Shown: positions 50,779 through 60,325, counted from the first letter of the stretch. The stretch is DNA of 64,000 nt from Rugosimonospora africana (GCF_016862975.1 NZ_BONZ01000043.1:124001-188000); one strand, 5' to 3'. A program made the numbers and translations. Notes: generated from the letters alone by a model not told the origin.

Positions 50779-51896
50779 CGGTCCGGTCCGTCGCTCGCGT
50801 GGTGGGGGTGGGTTACGCGGCCGCCAGCGGCGCCGACGGATGCGGCGCCACCGGTCGACGAGTCGCCGCGGTCGGACTGCCGGGGCTTGTCCATCGGCTG
50901 CGGCGCGTCGGGCCGCAACGAATCCGGGTCGCGACCGAGGCGGGACAGCAGCACACCGACCAGTACCGCGCTGGTAACCGCCGAGTCGGCCGGGTGCGCG
51001 GGCGGCCCGGATTCGCGAGGCGGCGGGACCCGGCAGACCCGGGCGAGCAGCGTGTCCACCACGCCGGAGGGCAGCTTCGGCAGCAGGGTGTGAACCGGTC
51101 CGCGGGTGGTGTCGGTCAGCGCGGCCAGGTCGGCCGCCCGCGGCTGGTGGCCGAGCAGGTCGCCGGCCAGCCGGTGCAGCACCGGAGGGCTGATCGCGGC
51201 CAGGCCCAGCCCGACCGGTGGGGCCGCGTCGGTCAGTTCCCGGCGCAGCGCGTCACGGTTGCCGGCGCGGGTGTGCCGGGCGACTCGGCGCAGCAGCTCG
51301 GGTGGTTCCCCGGCACCGCTTCCGCTCGGGCGGCCGGACCGGTCGCGCCCGGCCGTGTCGCCGGTCGTCCTGCCGCCCGCCGTCCTGCCGCCCGCCGTCG
51401 TGCCGCCCGCCGTGGTGTCGCCGGCTCTCTTGCCGCCAGTCGTGCTGCCGTTCGGCCCGCCCGAGCCCGGCTCGCCCTGCTCGTCCACCGGACCGTCGGT
51501 CAGTACCGTGACCCGCTGCGCCCACCACCGGCCGAGCCGTCCGGGCGCCGCTACGCCCTCCGGCTCCTCCTGCTCCGGCGTGGTGTCCGGCTGCTCGTCG
51601 AGAGCCTTCCGCCAGGCGTCCTCGGGCGGCCTGCGGCCCTCCAGGCCCAGACCGATCGCGGTCAGGTACTCGGCCACCGACTCCTGCGCCACGTGGAGAG
51701 CGCGGCCGGCCTGTTCCAGGTGTTCGGTGGCGCCGGCCAGTTCGGGGACCCCGATCGGCCGGCTCGACTCCTGCCGGATCCACATCAGCAGCGCCGAGGC
51801 GGCGCGCAGCCGCTCCAGCGCGGCGGCCACTTCGCCGACCGGCATCCGTTCGGAGGTCGCGTAGAGCACGGCGCCCAGTTCTTCGATCAGGGACAT
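50763..51896 (-). CDS. Uncharacterised protein of the FtsK operon
   Basis: 377-aa protein that I cannot assign. Residues 1-90 are helical (ELGAVLYATSERMPVGEVAAALERLRAAS), a Gly/Thr/Arg-rich linker (TTAGG-TTAGG-RTAGG from 15-bp repeats at about 51340-51425) spans 140-195, and a second helical region (200-310) contains DLLGHQPRAADLAALTDTTRGPVHTLLPKLP. The C-terminus is disordered. The N-terminal part (LMWIRQES and the region around TEHLEQAGRAL) looks suited to binding the small helical protein encoded just upstream. It starts five bases after that gene's stop. Confidence 0.7.
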   Translation of the reverse strand: MSLIEELGAVLYATSERMPVGEVAAALERLRAASALLMWIRQESSRPIGVPELAGATEHLEQAGRALHVAQESVAEYLTAIGLGLEGRRPPEDAWRKALDEQPDTTPEQEEPEGVAAPGRLGRWWAQRVTVLTDGPVDEQGEPGSGGPNGSTTGGKRAGDTTAGGTTAGGRTAGGRTTGDTAGRDRSGRPSGSGAGEPPELLRRVARHTRAGNRDALRRELTDAAPPVGLGLAAISPPVLHRLAGDLLGHQPRAADLAALTDTTRGPVHTLLPKLPSGVVDTLLARVCRVPPPRESGPPAHPADSAVTSAVLVGVLLSRLGRDPDSLRPDAPQPMDKPRQSDRGDSSTGGAASVGAAGGRVTHPHHASDGPDRWLIP

Positions 51897-51901
51897 GGTC
51901 G

Positions 51902-52162
51902 TTACAGGGTGCCCAGGTAGGTCTGCGCCTGCTCGACCGCTGTGACCGTGGCGGCCAGTGCCTCCTCAAGCTCGGTGGTGGCCTGGTTGAGCGCGGCCTG
52001 CGCGGTGGTCACCGCGTCGTGCCCGCTGCCTTCAACGGCTGCCGCCAGGCTCTGCTGGGTCTCCGAGAGCTGTTCACCGGCCGCCCGTACGGCAGACTGC
52101 ACCTCACCGATCTGCGAGATGACGGCATCGATGGCCGACTTGACCTCGGCGACGCTGGCCAC
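51902..52162 (-). CDS. Small helical protein, first gene of the FtsK operon
   Basis: 86-aa, almost purely helical protein (AIDAVISQIGEVQSAVRAAGEQL, then AQAALNQATTELEEALAATV), probably a hairpin of two long helices. Size and fold recall WXG100-type partners of EccC ATPases, but the W-x-G turn is absent; the midpoint reads EGSGHDA. The start is set at GTG 52162, since AGGAGG lies eight bases upstream; an ATG 18 bases earlier would place that Shine-Dalgarno sequence inside the coding region. It is followed by the 377-aa gene. Confidence 0.78.
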   Translation of the reverse strand: MASVAEVKSAIDAVISQIGEVQSAVRAAGEQLSETQQSLAAAVEGSGHDAVTTAQAALNQATTELEEALAATVTAVEQAQTYLGTL

Positions 52163-52550
52163 AGGGCGGACCTCCTGCATATCGCGTGGTCTTCCATCTC
52201 ATCATGGCGGCGGCGAGAGACGAAAGCGACGCAGGTGGTGGTCGGTGTGAGGGGGGCAGTGAGTGGCGGTTAAAGGGCGAATCCGACGGTATCCGACCAA
52301 ATTAGCGACCACTCGGTCGACACACCGGCACGCCAGAGGCGGGGTTTCTTGAAATTATAAGTATCGATGGACTAATCGAAAGGCGGGTCGGGTAGCGCGT
52401 CCCGCGTCCCGCGTCACGGGCACCAGCCGCAAGCCGTTGGGATCAGCGCCAGATGCGTCGAGCCAGACAAGCGCGCCGAGCCGGACAAGTCGGTCGGAAC
52501 CTCGACCGGACGTTCGCGAGATCAGCGGCGCCAGCTACCGTGACCTGGTG
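52163..52550. promoter_or_regulatory. Divergent intergenic region with an AT-rich island and a decayed hairpin repeat
   Basis: This 388-bp gap lies between the FtsK operon and the transporter gene. At 52345-52380 is a strikingly AT-rich stretch (TTCTTGAAATTATAAG and beyond) with TATAAT on the minus strand, a good -10 for the FtsK operon, although no clear -35 is visible. At about 52446-52493 is a decayed copy of the dispersed hairpin family (GCGTCGAGCCAGACAAGC, GAGCCGGACAAGTCGG). No gene is supported. Confidence 0.5.
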
Positions 52551-53417
52551 ATGTGGGGGCTGCTGGCCGTCTTCGGGTCGGCGGTGTGTTACGGCGTGGC
52601 GTCGGTGTTCCAGGCGATCGGGGCGCGGCGTGCGCCGGACTCCGGCCGCACCGTGGGTCCGCGCATCCTCGTCCGCGCGCTGCGCCAGGGTCCGTTCGTG
52701 GCCGGCGTCGCGCTCGACGGCGGCGGCTTCGTCTTCCAGCTGATCGCGCTGCGCAGCCTCCCGCTGTTCCTCGTCCAGGCCGGTCAGGCGTCAAACCTCG
52801 CGGTCACCGCCGTGGTCGCGGTGCCGATCCTGGCGGCCCGCCTGAACGGCCGGCAGTGGGCGGCGGTCGCCGGGGTCTGCGCGGGCCTGGCCCTGCTCAG
52901 CGCCTCGGCCGGGGACGAGAACCCGGTGCCGCCCGGGCCGTGGTTCGGCTTTGGCCTGCTGGTCAGTGTGCTCGCGCTGACCGCGCTGGGCCTGGCGGTC
53001 GGGAAGACCGGCTCGCGGGCCCGCCCGGCGATCCTGGGCTCGGTGGCCGGGCTCGGCTTCGGCATCACCGCGCTGGCCGCGCGGGGCCTGACCGACTGGT
53101 CGCCCGCGTACCTGGTGCGTGACCCGGCGGCGTGGTCGCTGGCCGTCGGCGGTGTGATCGGGTTCCTGTTCTTCACCGGTGGGCTCAACAGCGGCTCGGT
53201 CACCGTGGTCAGCGCCGCGGTCGTGGTCACCGAGACGGTGGTACCGGCGGTGGTCGGCGTACTCGTGCTCGGCGACCACGCGCGGCACGGGTTCGTACCG
53301 GTGGCCGTGGTCGGGTTCGTGCTCGCGGTACTCGGCGCGCTGCTGCTGGCCGGGTCCGACGATCCGACGTCGGGCCACCCGTCGCCGGAGAGCCGGCCGG
53401 CGCTGGCTGAGCGGTAA
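52551..53417 (+). CDS. EamA/DMT-like transporter
   Basis: 288-aa membrane protein with about nine to ten helices in the inverted-repeat pattern of the drug/metabolite transporter superfamily. It opens MWGLLAVFGSAVCYGVASVFQAIGA with a later LPLFLVQAGQASNLAVTAVVAVP, and VVVTETVVPAVVGVLVLGDHAR near the C-terminus carries the acidic signature of EamA domains. The substrate is unknown. The ATG at 52551 (or the GTG immediately before it) was chosen because the helix begins there; the longer upstream frame is Ser/Arg-rich repeat sequence. Confidence 0.85.
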   Translation: MWGLLAVFGSAVCYGVASVFQAIGARRAPDSGRTVGPRILVRALRQGPFVAGVALDGGGFVFQLIALRSLPLFLVQAGQASNLAVTAVVAVPILAARLNGRQWAAVAGVCAGLALLSASAGDENPVPPGPWFGFGLLVSVLALTALGLAVGKTGSRARPAILGSVAGLGFGITALAARGLTDWSPAYLVRDPAAWSLAVGGVIGFLFFTGGLNSGSVTVVSAAVVVTETVVPAVVGVLVLGDHARHGFVPVAVVGFVLAVLGALLLAGSDDPTSGHPSPESRPALAER

Positions 53418-53433
53418 CCGCGGGCGCCGGTCC

Positions 53434-54168
53434 TCAGCGGGAGAGCGCGTCGGACAGCGCCCGCAGCGTGGCGTCGACTTCCCGGCGGCTGTACCCCTGC
53501 CAGAAGCGCGGCAGTCTGGCCGACTCGATCTCGGCTCTGGCGGCCTGCCGCCATGGCCCGGCACCGGCGTCGAGCGCCTCGTGAGCCCGCCGGACGAGTA
53601 CCTGCACGTGGTACGGCTCGTAACCGATCCCGAACCGGAGGAGCCTGAACTCGGTGCGCAGTTCGCGGCGGCGCAGGTCGGCGAGGTTGACCACGCGGTC
53701 ACCACCGAACCGGATCAGTGCCCGCGCCACGTCCTCCGCGGACTCCCGCACGTCCGAGGACTTCAACAACAGCTGGCACGGGCGGCCGTCGACCGGGCTG
53801 CGACGGATCGCGCCGGCGGTGAGGACGGCGCCGTCGACCGGTACGAGCAACAGCTCATCCCACAGCGGAGCGCGGTCGCGACGCACCGGGTCGTCGAGCA
53901 CGACCGCGTGGATCTCGCTCCACGGCAGGCGCAGGTTCGCGCCCCGGAACCGCACCGTGAGCCCGTCCGTGCCGACGACGAACCGGAACGGCCACAGCGC
54001 CCGCACGATCCAGGGCCCCCACACCGCCACCGGAAACGCCGCTGTGACGACGGCCGCGTGAGCCCACCGGTCACCGAGAAACCAGACGTCCAGGGCGCCG
54101 GTGACCGCCGCGAGCAGGAGCACGCTGGTGACGGTGCTGAGCAGGCGCGGATTCCTGTGCAGCTCCAC
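53434..54168 (-). CDS. Membrane protein with PH-like domain and DivIVA-like C-terminal motifs
   Basis: 244-aa protein with two membrane helices near the N-terminus (about residues 10-55), a PH-like beta domain (FRFVVGTDGLTVRFRGANLRLPWSEIHAV) and a helical tail containing two motifs of the DivIVA type: FGIGYEPYHVQVLVRRAHEAL near 190 (aligned with the F-x-x-x-x-R-G-Y-x-x-x-x-V-D-x-F-L pattern) and FWQGYSRREVDATLRALSDAL at the end. The start is set at GTG 54168, with GAGG five bases upstream; longer frames run into the neighbouring gene. It is tandem with the DUF885 gene, but a strong terminator separates them. Confidence 0.7.
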   Translation of the reverse strand: MELHRNPRLLSTVTSVLLLAAVTGALDVWFLGDRWAHAAVVTAAFPVAVWGPWIVRALWPFRFVVGTDGLTVRFRGANLRLPWSEIHAVVLDDPVRRDRAPLWDELLLVPVDGAVLTAGAIRRSPVDGRPCQLLLKSSDVRESAEDVARALIRFGGDRVVNLADLRRRELRTEFRLLRFGIGYEPYHVQVLVRRAHEALDAGAGPWRQAARAEIESARLPRFWQGYSRREVDATLRALSDALSR

Positions 54169-54234
54169 GAACACCTCGCCGTTCCGGGCGCCGATCAGCG
54201 CGGTCGCGGCGATTATCCAGTGCCGGGTGCACGC

Positions 54235-54271
54235 GCGCCGGTCCGCCGGGACAACCCCGGCGGACCGGCGC
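54235..54271 (-). terminator. Strong terminator after the DUF885 gene
   Basis: A 16-bp perfect stem, GCGCCGGTCCGCCGGG (54235-54250) with CCCGGCGGACCGGCGC (54256-54271), around a five-base loop, 16 bases beyond the stop codon of the gene ending at 54287. Confidence 0.85.
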
Positions 54272-54286
54272 AAAGGGATGCGGTAC

Positions 54287-55900
54287 TCAGCCGATGCGGC
54301 GCAGCGCCTCGGACAGGCCGGCCAGGCCGACCGGGCCGAGCCCGAGCGCTTGGGTGTGCCAGCGCTTGAGGTCGAAGCCGGGGCGCTGCCGGGCCTCATC
54401 CCGGGCGGCCAGCCAGCCACGCTCCCCGAGCTTGTACGAGATCGCCTGACCCGGCCAGCCGAAGTACCGGACCACCTCGGCGTGTACCCGGTGCGACTCT
54501 GCCCGGCCGCGCTCGTGCAGGATCTCGCACGCCTTCTCGAACGTCCACTGGGTGCCGTCGGGCAACGGCAGGTTCAGGTGAACGCCGATGTCGATGACGA
54601 CCCGGGCGGCGCGCAGCGCCGAACCGGTGAGCATGCCCAACCGGGTACCGGGCTCGGAGAACCAGCCCAACTCGTCGGCGAACCGCTCCGCGTACAGCGC
54701 CCAGCCCTCGGCGTGCCCGCTGACCATGGAGAACCGCGAGAACCGGGACAGCTCCTGGTCGGGCAGCCGGGTCGCGCCGATCTGCAGGTGATGGCCCGGT
54801 ACCCCTTCGTGGAACACGATGCTCAGCTCGGACCAGGTCGAGAACCGGTCCCGGCCGCCGAGCGGCCACCAGGTGCGCCCCGGCCGGGTCAGGTCCTCGT
54901 TCGGCGGGGTGTAGTAAGCCGCACCCGACAGCGAGTTCGTGGCCAGGGTGACATCGACCGTACGCAGCGCTTCCGGGATGTCGAAGTGGGTGCCGTTCAG
55001 CTGGTCGATGGCCCAGTCGTGCCGATCCTGCAGCCATCCCCGGTAGGCGTCGAGCCCGACGACGTACTCGGTCTCGTCGAGGATCGCGATCGCCTCGTCC
55101 ACGCTGGCGCCCGGACGGATCCGGTTCGCCTCCTGCGCCATCTCGTCCTCGATGCGGCGCAGTTCCTCCCAGCCCCACAGGTACGCGTCGAGCGGGTCGA
55201 TGTCCTCGCCGAGGGTCATCCGGGACGCGACCGCGTACCGTTCCGCGCCCACGCCATCGTCCTCCGCCGCCCGGGGTGCGTAGTCGTGGCGCAGGTACCG
55301 GGCGGCCTCCGTGTACCCCTCGTGTGCGGCGGCCGCGGCCTTAGCCAGTTCGCCGGCCAGCGGACCGTCGCCGTACGAGGTCACCAGGGCGTCGTGCGTT
55401 CCCGCGTACCGCTCCGCCTGCTGCGCCCCTTCCAGCGCCTGGCGGCGCGCGGCCGGGATCCCCTGCCGCAGCCCGGCGTCCAGGCTCGCGCGCCAGCTCG
55501 CCAGCATGCCGGGGATGGCGGCGAGCCGCGCCGCGACGTTGCGCCACTGCTCGTCGCCGGAGTGCGGCAGCAGGTCGACGCTGTCGCGCAGGTTGCCGAG
55601 CAGACCGAAGTGGGCACGCAGCAGGCGCAGCGGCTCTCCGGTCTCGTGCCAGGCGCGCTCGGCTTCCAGCCGCTCCCGCAGATGGTCGGCGGCCCGCCGG
55701 TCGGCCTCGGAGGTGACCTCCAGGCCGTCCAGCTTCGTCAGGGTGTCGCGGATCAACGCGGCACGTTCGGCCTGGCCGTCCGGACTGTAGTCCGTGGCGG
55801 CGCCGAAACTGGTAGCGATTCCGCGGCTGCCGGCGTTCACCGGGTCGAGTACGGCCGATGCCGCGATGTACTCGTTACAGAGATCGAAGACTGGCGTCAC
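54287..55900 (-). CDS. DUF885 family metallopeptidase-like protein
   Basis: 537-aa cytosolic protein of the DUF885 family. The metal-site motif FHEGVPGHHLQIG (an HExxH variant spread as HEGxPGHH) lies near residue 373, preceded by LGWFSEPGTRLG-type helical parts on its C-terminal side and TYGD-free central helices. Conserved Arg/Glu segments (HARAEVVRYFGWPGQAISYKLGE) close the protein. DUF885 proteins resemble M32/M3-like helical carboxypeptidases; the substrate is unknown. The GTG start at 55900 leads straight into TPVFDLCNEYIAAS, the usual N-terminus. Confidence 0.88.
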   Translation of the reverse strand: MTPVFDLCNEYIAASAVLDPVNAGSRGIATSFGAATDYSPDGQAERAALIRDTLTKLDGLEVTSEADRRAADHLRERLEAERAWHETGEPLRLLRAHFGLLGNLRDSVDLLPHSGDEQWRNVAARLAAIPGMLASWRASLDAGLRQGIPAARRQALEGAQQAERYAGTHDALVTSYGDGPLAGELAKAAAAAHEGYTEAARYLRHDYAPRAAEDDGVGAERYAVASRMTLGEDIDPLDAYLWGWEELRRIEDEMAQEANRIRPGASVDEAIAILDETEYVVGLDAYRGWLQDRHDWAIDQLNGTHFDIPEALRTVDVTLATNSLSGAAYYTPPNEDLTRPGRTWWPLGGRDRFSTWSELSIVFHEGVPGHHLQIGATRLPDQELSRFSRFSMVSGHAEGWALYAERFADELGWFSEPGTRLGMLTGSALRAARVVIDIGVHLNLPLPDGTQWTFEKACEILHERGRAESHRVHAEVVRYFGWPGQAISYKLGERGWLAARDEARQRPGFDLKRWHTQALGLGPVGLAGLSEALRRIG

Positions 55901-56012
55901 CAGAACACTCTAGCGGCGTGCCCGATCTTGCTGGTCAGCGTGACGGGAGCCGCTCAGCGTGACGGGAGCCGCCGGTCAGCGTGGCGGGAGTAGTGCAGCG
56001 ACGGCACACGAG

Positions 56013-56041
56013 TTGACATACGCCACACGGCGGCCGATACG
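56013..56041 (+). promoter_or_regulatory. Promoter of the siderophore-interacting protein gene
   Basis: TTGACA (56013-56018) and GATACG (56036-56041) are separated by 17 bp, a good sigma-70-type promoter for this GC content. The transcription start would fall near 56048, upstream of the palindrome below. Confidence 0.55.
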
Positions 56042-56062
56042 AGGTTTCTGGTTACCTGAGAC

Positions 56063-56075
56063 GGTTACCGTAACC
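56063..56075. promoter_or_regulatory. Perfect 13-bp palindrome before the siderophore-interacting gene
   Basis: GGTTACCGTAACC is a perfect palindrome ending three bases before the GTG, where a ribosome site would be. A further GGTTACC half-site lies at 56050. Its half-site matches those in the double palindrome at 34359-34383, so one regulator may control both genes. No Fur/DmdR-like iron box was seen. Confidence 0.55.
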
Positions 56076-56077
56076 GG

Positions 56078-56878
56078 GTGACCTCACCCCGGCCAAGAAC
56101 CGCTCCACGCTTCCGGAACCTCACGGTCGCCGAGGTGACCCGGCTCACCCCGCGGTCCGTGCGGATCACGCTGACCGGCGACGATCTGGCCGGTTTCGCC
56201 GCGGACGGACCGGCAAGCCACCTCAAGCTCGTTCTTCCGGTACCCGGCCAGGACCGGCCCACCCTCCCGACCGTCGGACCGGAGGGGCTGGTCTGGCCGG
56301 CCGGCCAGCGGCCCCTGATGCGCACCTACACTCCGCGCCGGTTCGATCCGGTCCGCGGCGAGCTGGACATCGACTTCGTCCTGCACGACAACGCCGGGCC
56401 GGCTTCGGCCTGGGCGACCCGGGCTCGTCCCGGCGACAACGCCGTGGTCGTCGGCCCGCGCGGGCGCTACCTGCCCGACCCGGCGGCCAACTGGCAGCTC
56501 ATCGCCGGTGACGAGACCGCCCTGCCGGCGATCGCCACCATCCTGGAGGTGTTGCAGCCCGGCGTCCCGACGGTGGTCATCGTCGAGGTGGCCGACGCCG
56601 AGGAGCAGCTGCACCTGGACAGCAAGGCGGACCTGCGGGTCACCTGGGTCTACCGGGGCGACGCGATCGCCGGGTCGGCTCTGGAGCTGGCTGTCGCCGC
56701 AGCCGAACTGCCGGCCGGCGACGGGCAGGCGTTCGTCGCCGCTGAGGCGGGCGCGATGCGCCGTATCCGTCGCCACCTGCTGACCGAGCGGGGCATCGAC
56801 GCGGATCGGCTGTATACCCGGGGCTACTGGAAGTACGGCGAGGTCGACCACCCCGACCACGACACCGGCGAGGACTGA
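56078..56878 (+). CDS. Siderophore-interacting protein (SIP/ViuB family)
   Basis: 266-aa cytosolic NAD(P)H-dependent ferric-siderophore reductase. The FAD-binding domain (1-130) contains LMRTYTPRRFD with the R-x-Y-T signature and a LDIDFVLHDNAGPASAWA stretch; the C-terminal half is the SIP domain with LIAGDETALPAI near 144, FVAAEAGAMRRIRRHL near 226 and the final TRGYWKYGE. It should reduce ferric siderophores after uptake. No siderophore transport genes adjoin it. The start is GTG, directly after a palindrome; no ribosome site is visible, so initiation may be weak or controlled. Confidence 0.92.
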   Translation: MTSPRPRTAPRFRNLTVAEVTRLTPRSVRITLTGDDLAGFAADGPASHLKLVLPVPGQDRPTLPTVGPEGLVWPAGQRPLMRTYTPRRFDPVRGELDIDFVLHDNAGPASAWATRARPGDNAVVVGPRGRYLPDPAANWQLIAGDETALPAIATILEVLQPGVPTVVIVEVADAEEQLHLDSKADLRVTWVYRGDAIAGSALELAVAAAELPAGDGQAFVAAEAGAMRRIRRHLLTERGIDADRLYTRGYWKYGEVDHPDHDTGED

Positions 56879-56890
56879 GCCACCGCCTGT

Positions 56891-56901
56891 CGAAAGTTTC
56901 C
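56891..56901. promoter_or_regulatory. CGAAA-N-TTTC element upstream of the cellulase
   Basis: CGAAAGTTTCC has the palindrome CGAAA-N-TTTC(G), one base from the motif described upstream of Streptomyces xylanase genes. It lies about 223-233 bases before the cellulase ATG, in the gap 56879-57123, which otherwise holds no supported feature. Confidence 0.4.
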
Positions 56902-57084
56902 GCGCAGGTCAGACGGAGTCCGCCGGCCCGCGCCACCGGTTGACCGGCCGCACGGGCCGGTCGACAATGACCGGGGAGCCGGATCATCGCGCCGCGTACG
57001 GGCATTCCGCGGCGCACCGCCATTCAGCCGCGACGAGAGCAGGCGCTACCGCGCGCCCAGCCGGCGGCACCGCCGAGGCATTGA

Positions 57085-58827
<1,743 letters not shown>

Positions 58828-58847
58828 GCGGTCTATGCACAGAGGAC

Positions 58848-58881
58848 GGCGCCGCGCACCCGGTCCGGGGTGCGCGGCGCC
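58848..58881. terminator. Bidirectional terminator between cellulase and secreted sandwich protein
   Basis: GGCGCCGCGCACCC (58848-58861) pairs perfectly with GGGTGCGCGGCGCC (58868-58881) over 14 bp, with a six-base loop. It sits between convergent genes, 20 bases after the cellulase stop. Confidence 0.85.
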
Positions 58882-58894
58882 GCTGCCGGACGGG

Positions 58895-60325
58895 TCAGGA
58901 CACGTTGAGCGCGGTGTCGTCGACGACGAACGAGGTCTGCTTGGTGTAGTCCTCGGTGCCGGTGAAGGTGACCGCGACGCTGCGACCGATGAAGCTGCTC
59001 AGGTTCACGCTGTGCTGCTGGTACCCGGTCGCCTTGTTGACGTTCGAGTAGCTGGCGACGGTGGTACCGCCGACCGAGACCGTGAGCGTGTCGTACGCGG
59101 TGGACGTCGAGGTCTCCGCGCTGTCGATGTGCAGCCAGTAGGTCATGGTCGCGGTGGCGCACGAGGTCGGAATGCTCACTGTCTGGGAGAGCGTGTCGGT
59201 GTGCGTCGTGCCGTACCCGTCGAGCCATGCGTCCCAACTGCCCGAGTGGGCCGGTTCGGTGCTGGAGTGGGCGAGCACGCTGCTGCCGGCCGTCCACGGG
59301 GCCGGGGTACCGGTCTCGAAGCCCGGGTTGCCCAGCAGCTGAGCGGCGGTGCAGCCACCGCCACCACCACCGCCACCGCCTCCGCCACCGGTGCTCGCGC
59401 CGGCCAGCCAGGCGGTCGCGTTGAGCGCCAGGGTCGCGTCGGTGCCGGCCGGGTCGTTCCAGCCGTTGTAGAGCGTGTTGCCGGACTGGCCGGTGCCGTC
59501 GTCGATCGGTGAGCTGTCGCCCCAGATCGCCACGCGTCCCGAGCCGAACGTCGAGGTGGTGAAGAACGCGCCGGTGGTACCGGTCTGGCTCGAGCCGGTG
59601 CGGAAGACCAGACCCTTGACGTTCGGATTGTCGTTCGGGTGCAGGGTTTGGGTGCTGCCGTCCCGGATGATGCTGCCGGTGGCGGTACCGAACGGTCCGT
59701 TGATGACGGCATTGCCCGAGTCGCTGATGGCCCGCGGGTTGTCCGTGCTGATGTCGTTGGAGTCCTCGCTGAACCCGAACGGGTCGGTGTTGTCCACCCC
59801 GTTGTTGGTGAACAGGTCGTTGGCGACCTGCACCGAGTCGTAGCCGTCGTTGTTGCGATCGCTACCGGTGTGGTCGACGATCAAGAACAGTCCGCCGCCG
59901 TGCTGGACGAACTGCATGATGGCCGTCTTCTCCGACGCGCTGAAGCGCACGTTAGGTTCGGGGATGACGAACTCGTCGAAGTTCGACAGGTCGAGCGAGC
60001 CGGATCCACCGTAGGTGATGGAGTTTCCCGGGGGGAGTGTCTTGAGGCTGTACTGTCCGGTCCGCTGCAGGGCGACACCCCACGCCGACAGTGCTCCGGT
60101 CCAGGAGGTCTCGGAGGTGGGGTTGGCGTTCTGTGCCAACGGATCGGGCATGCTGGTACTGATGATCCAGTCAGCGTTGCCGGCCGTCTCCGCCTTGGTG
60201 TTGTCGAAGAGGACCCGGTGGACGGTGGCTGCGGCGGACGCGTGCGGTGCGGGTAGCAGACCGGCGACCGCGAGCATAGCGGCGGCGCCCACGATGGTGG
60301 CGCGGCGGCGCAGTGGCGAAAACAT
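58895..60325 (-). CDS. Secreted two-domain protein with polyglycine linker
   Basis: 476-aa exported protein. Signal peptide about 1-32 (RRRATIVGAAAMLAVAGLL to PHASAAA). The N-terminal domain (33-315) has VHRVLFDNTKAETAGNADW and LSNFDEFVIPEPNV, then a VQHGGGLFLIVDHTGSDRNNDGYDS block, similar to the glutamine-amidotransferase-like DUF4350 fold but without a recognisable catalytic triad. A run of twelve glycines, then a jelly-roll domain with NPGFETGTPAPW and TYWLHIDSAET, as in C-terminal domains of secreted actinobacterial proteases and glycosidases. The function is unknown; polysaccharide or peptidoglycan contact is plausible. Confidence 0.75.
   Translation of the reverse strand: MFSPLRRRATIVGAAAMLAVAGLLPAPHASAAATVHRVLFDNTKAETAGNADWIISTSMPDPLAQNANPTSETSWTGALSAWGVALQRTGQYSLKTLPPGNSITYGGSGSLDLSNFDEFVIPEPNVRFSASEKTAIMQFVQHGGGLFLIVDHTGSDRNNDGYDSVQVANDLFTNNGVDNTDPFGFSEDSNDISTDNPRAISDSGNAVINGPFGTATGSIIRDGSTQTLHPNDNPNVKGLVFRTGSSQTGTTGAFFTTSTFGSGRVAIWGDSSPIDDGTGQSGNTLYNGWNDPAGTDATLALNATAWLAGASTGGGGGGGGGGGGCTAAQLLGNPGFETGTPAPWTAGSSVLAHSSTEPAHSGSWDAWLDGYGTTHTDTLSQTVSIPTSCATATMTYWLHIDSAETSTSTAYDTLTVSVGGTTVASYSNVNKATGYQQHSVNLSSFIGRSVAVTFTGTEDYTKQTSFVVDDTALNVS

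Noticed and set aside
47006-52162. A complete type VII secretion locus
   Set aside because: Only an EccC-like motor and a small helical protein are present; WXG motif, EccB/D/E, mycosin and membrane helices on the ATPase are missing.
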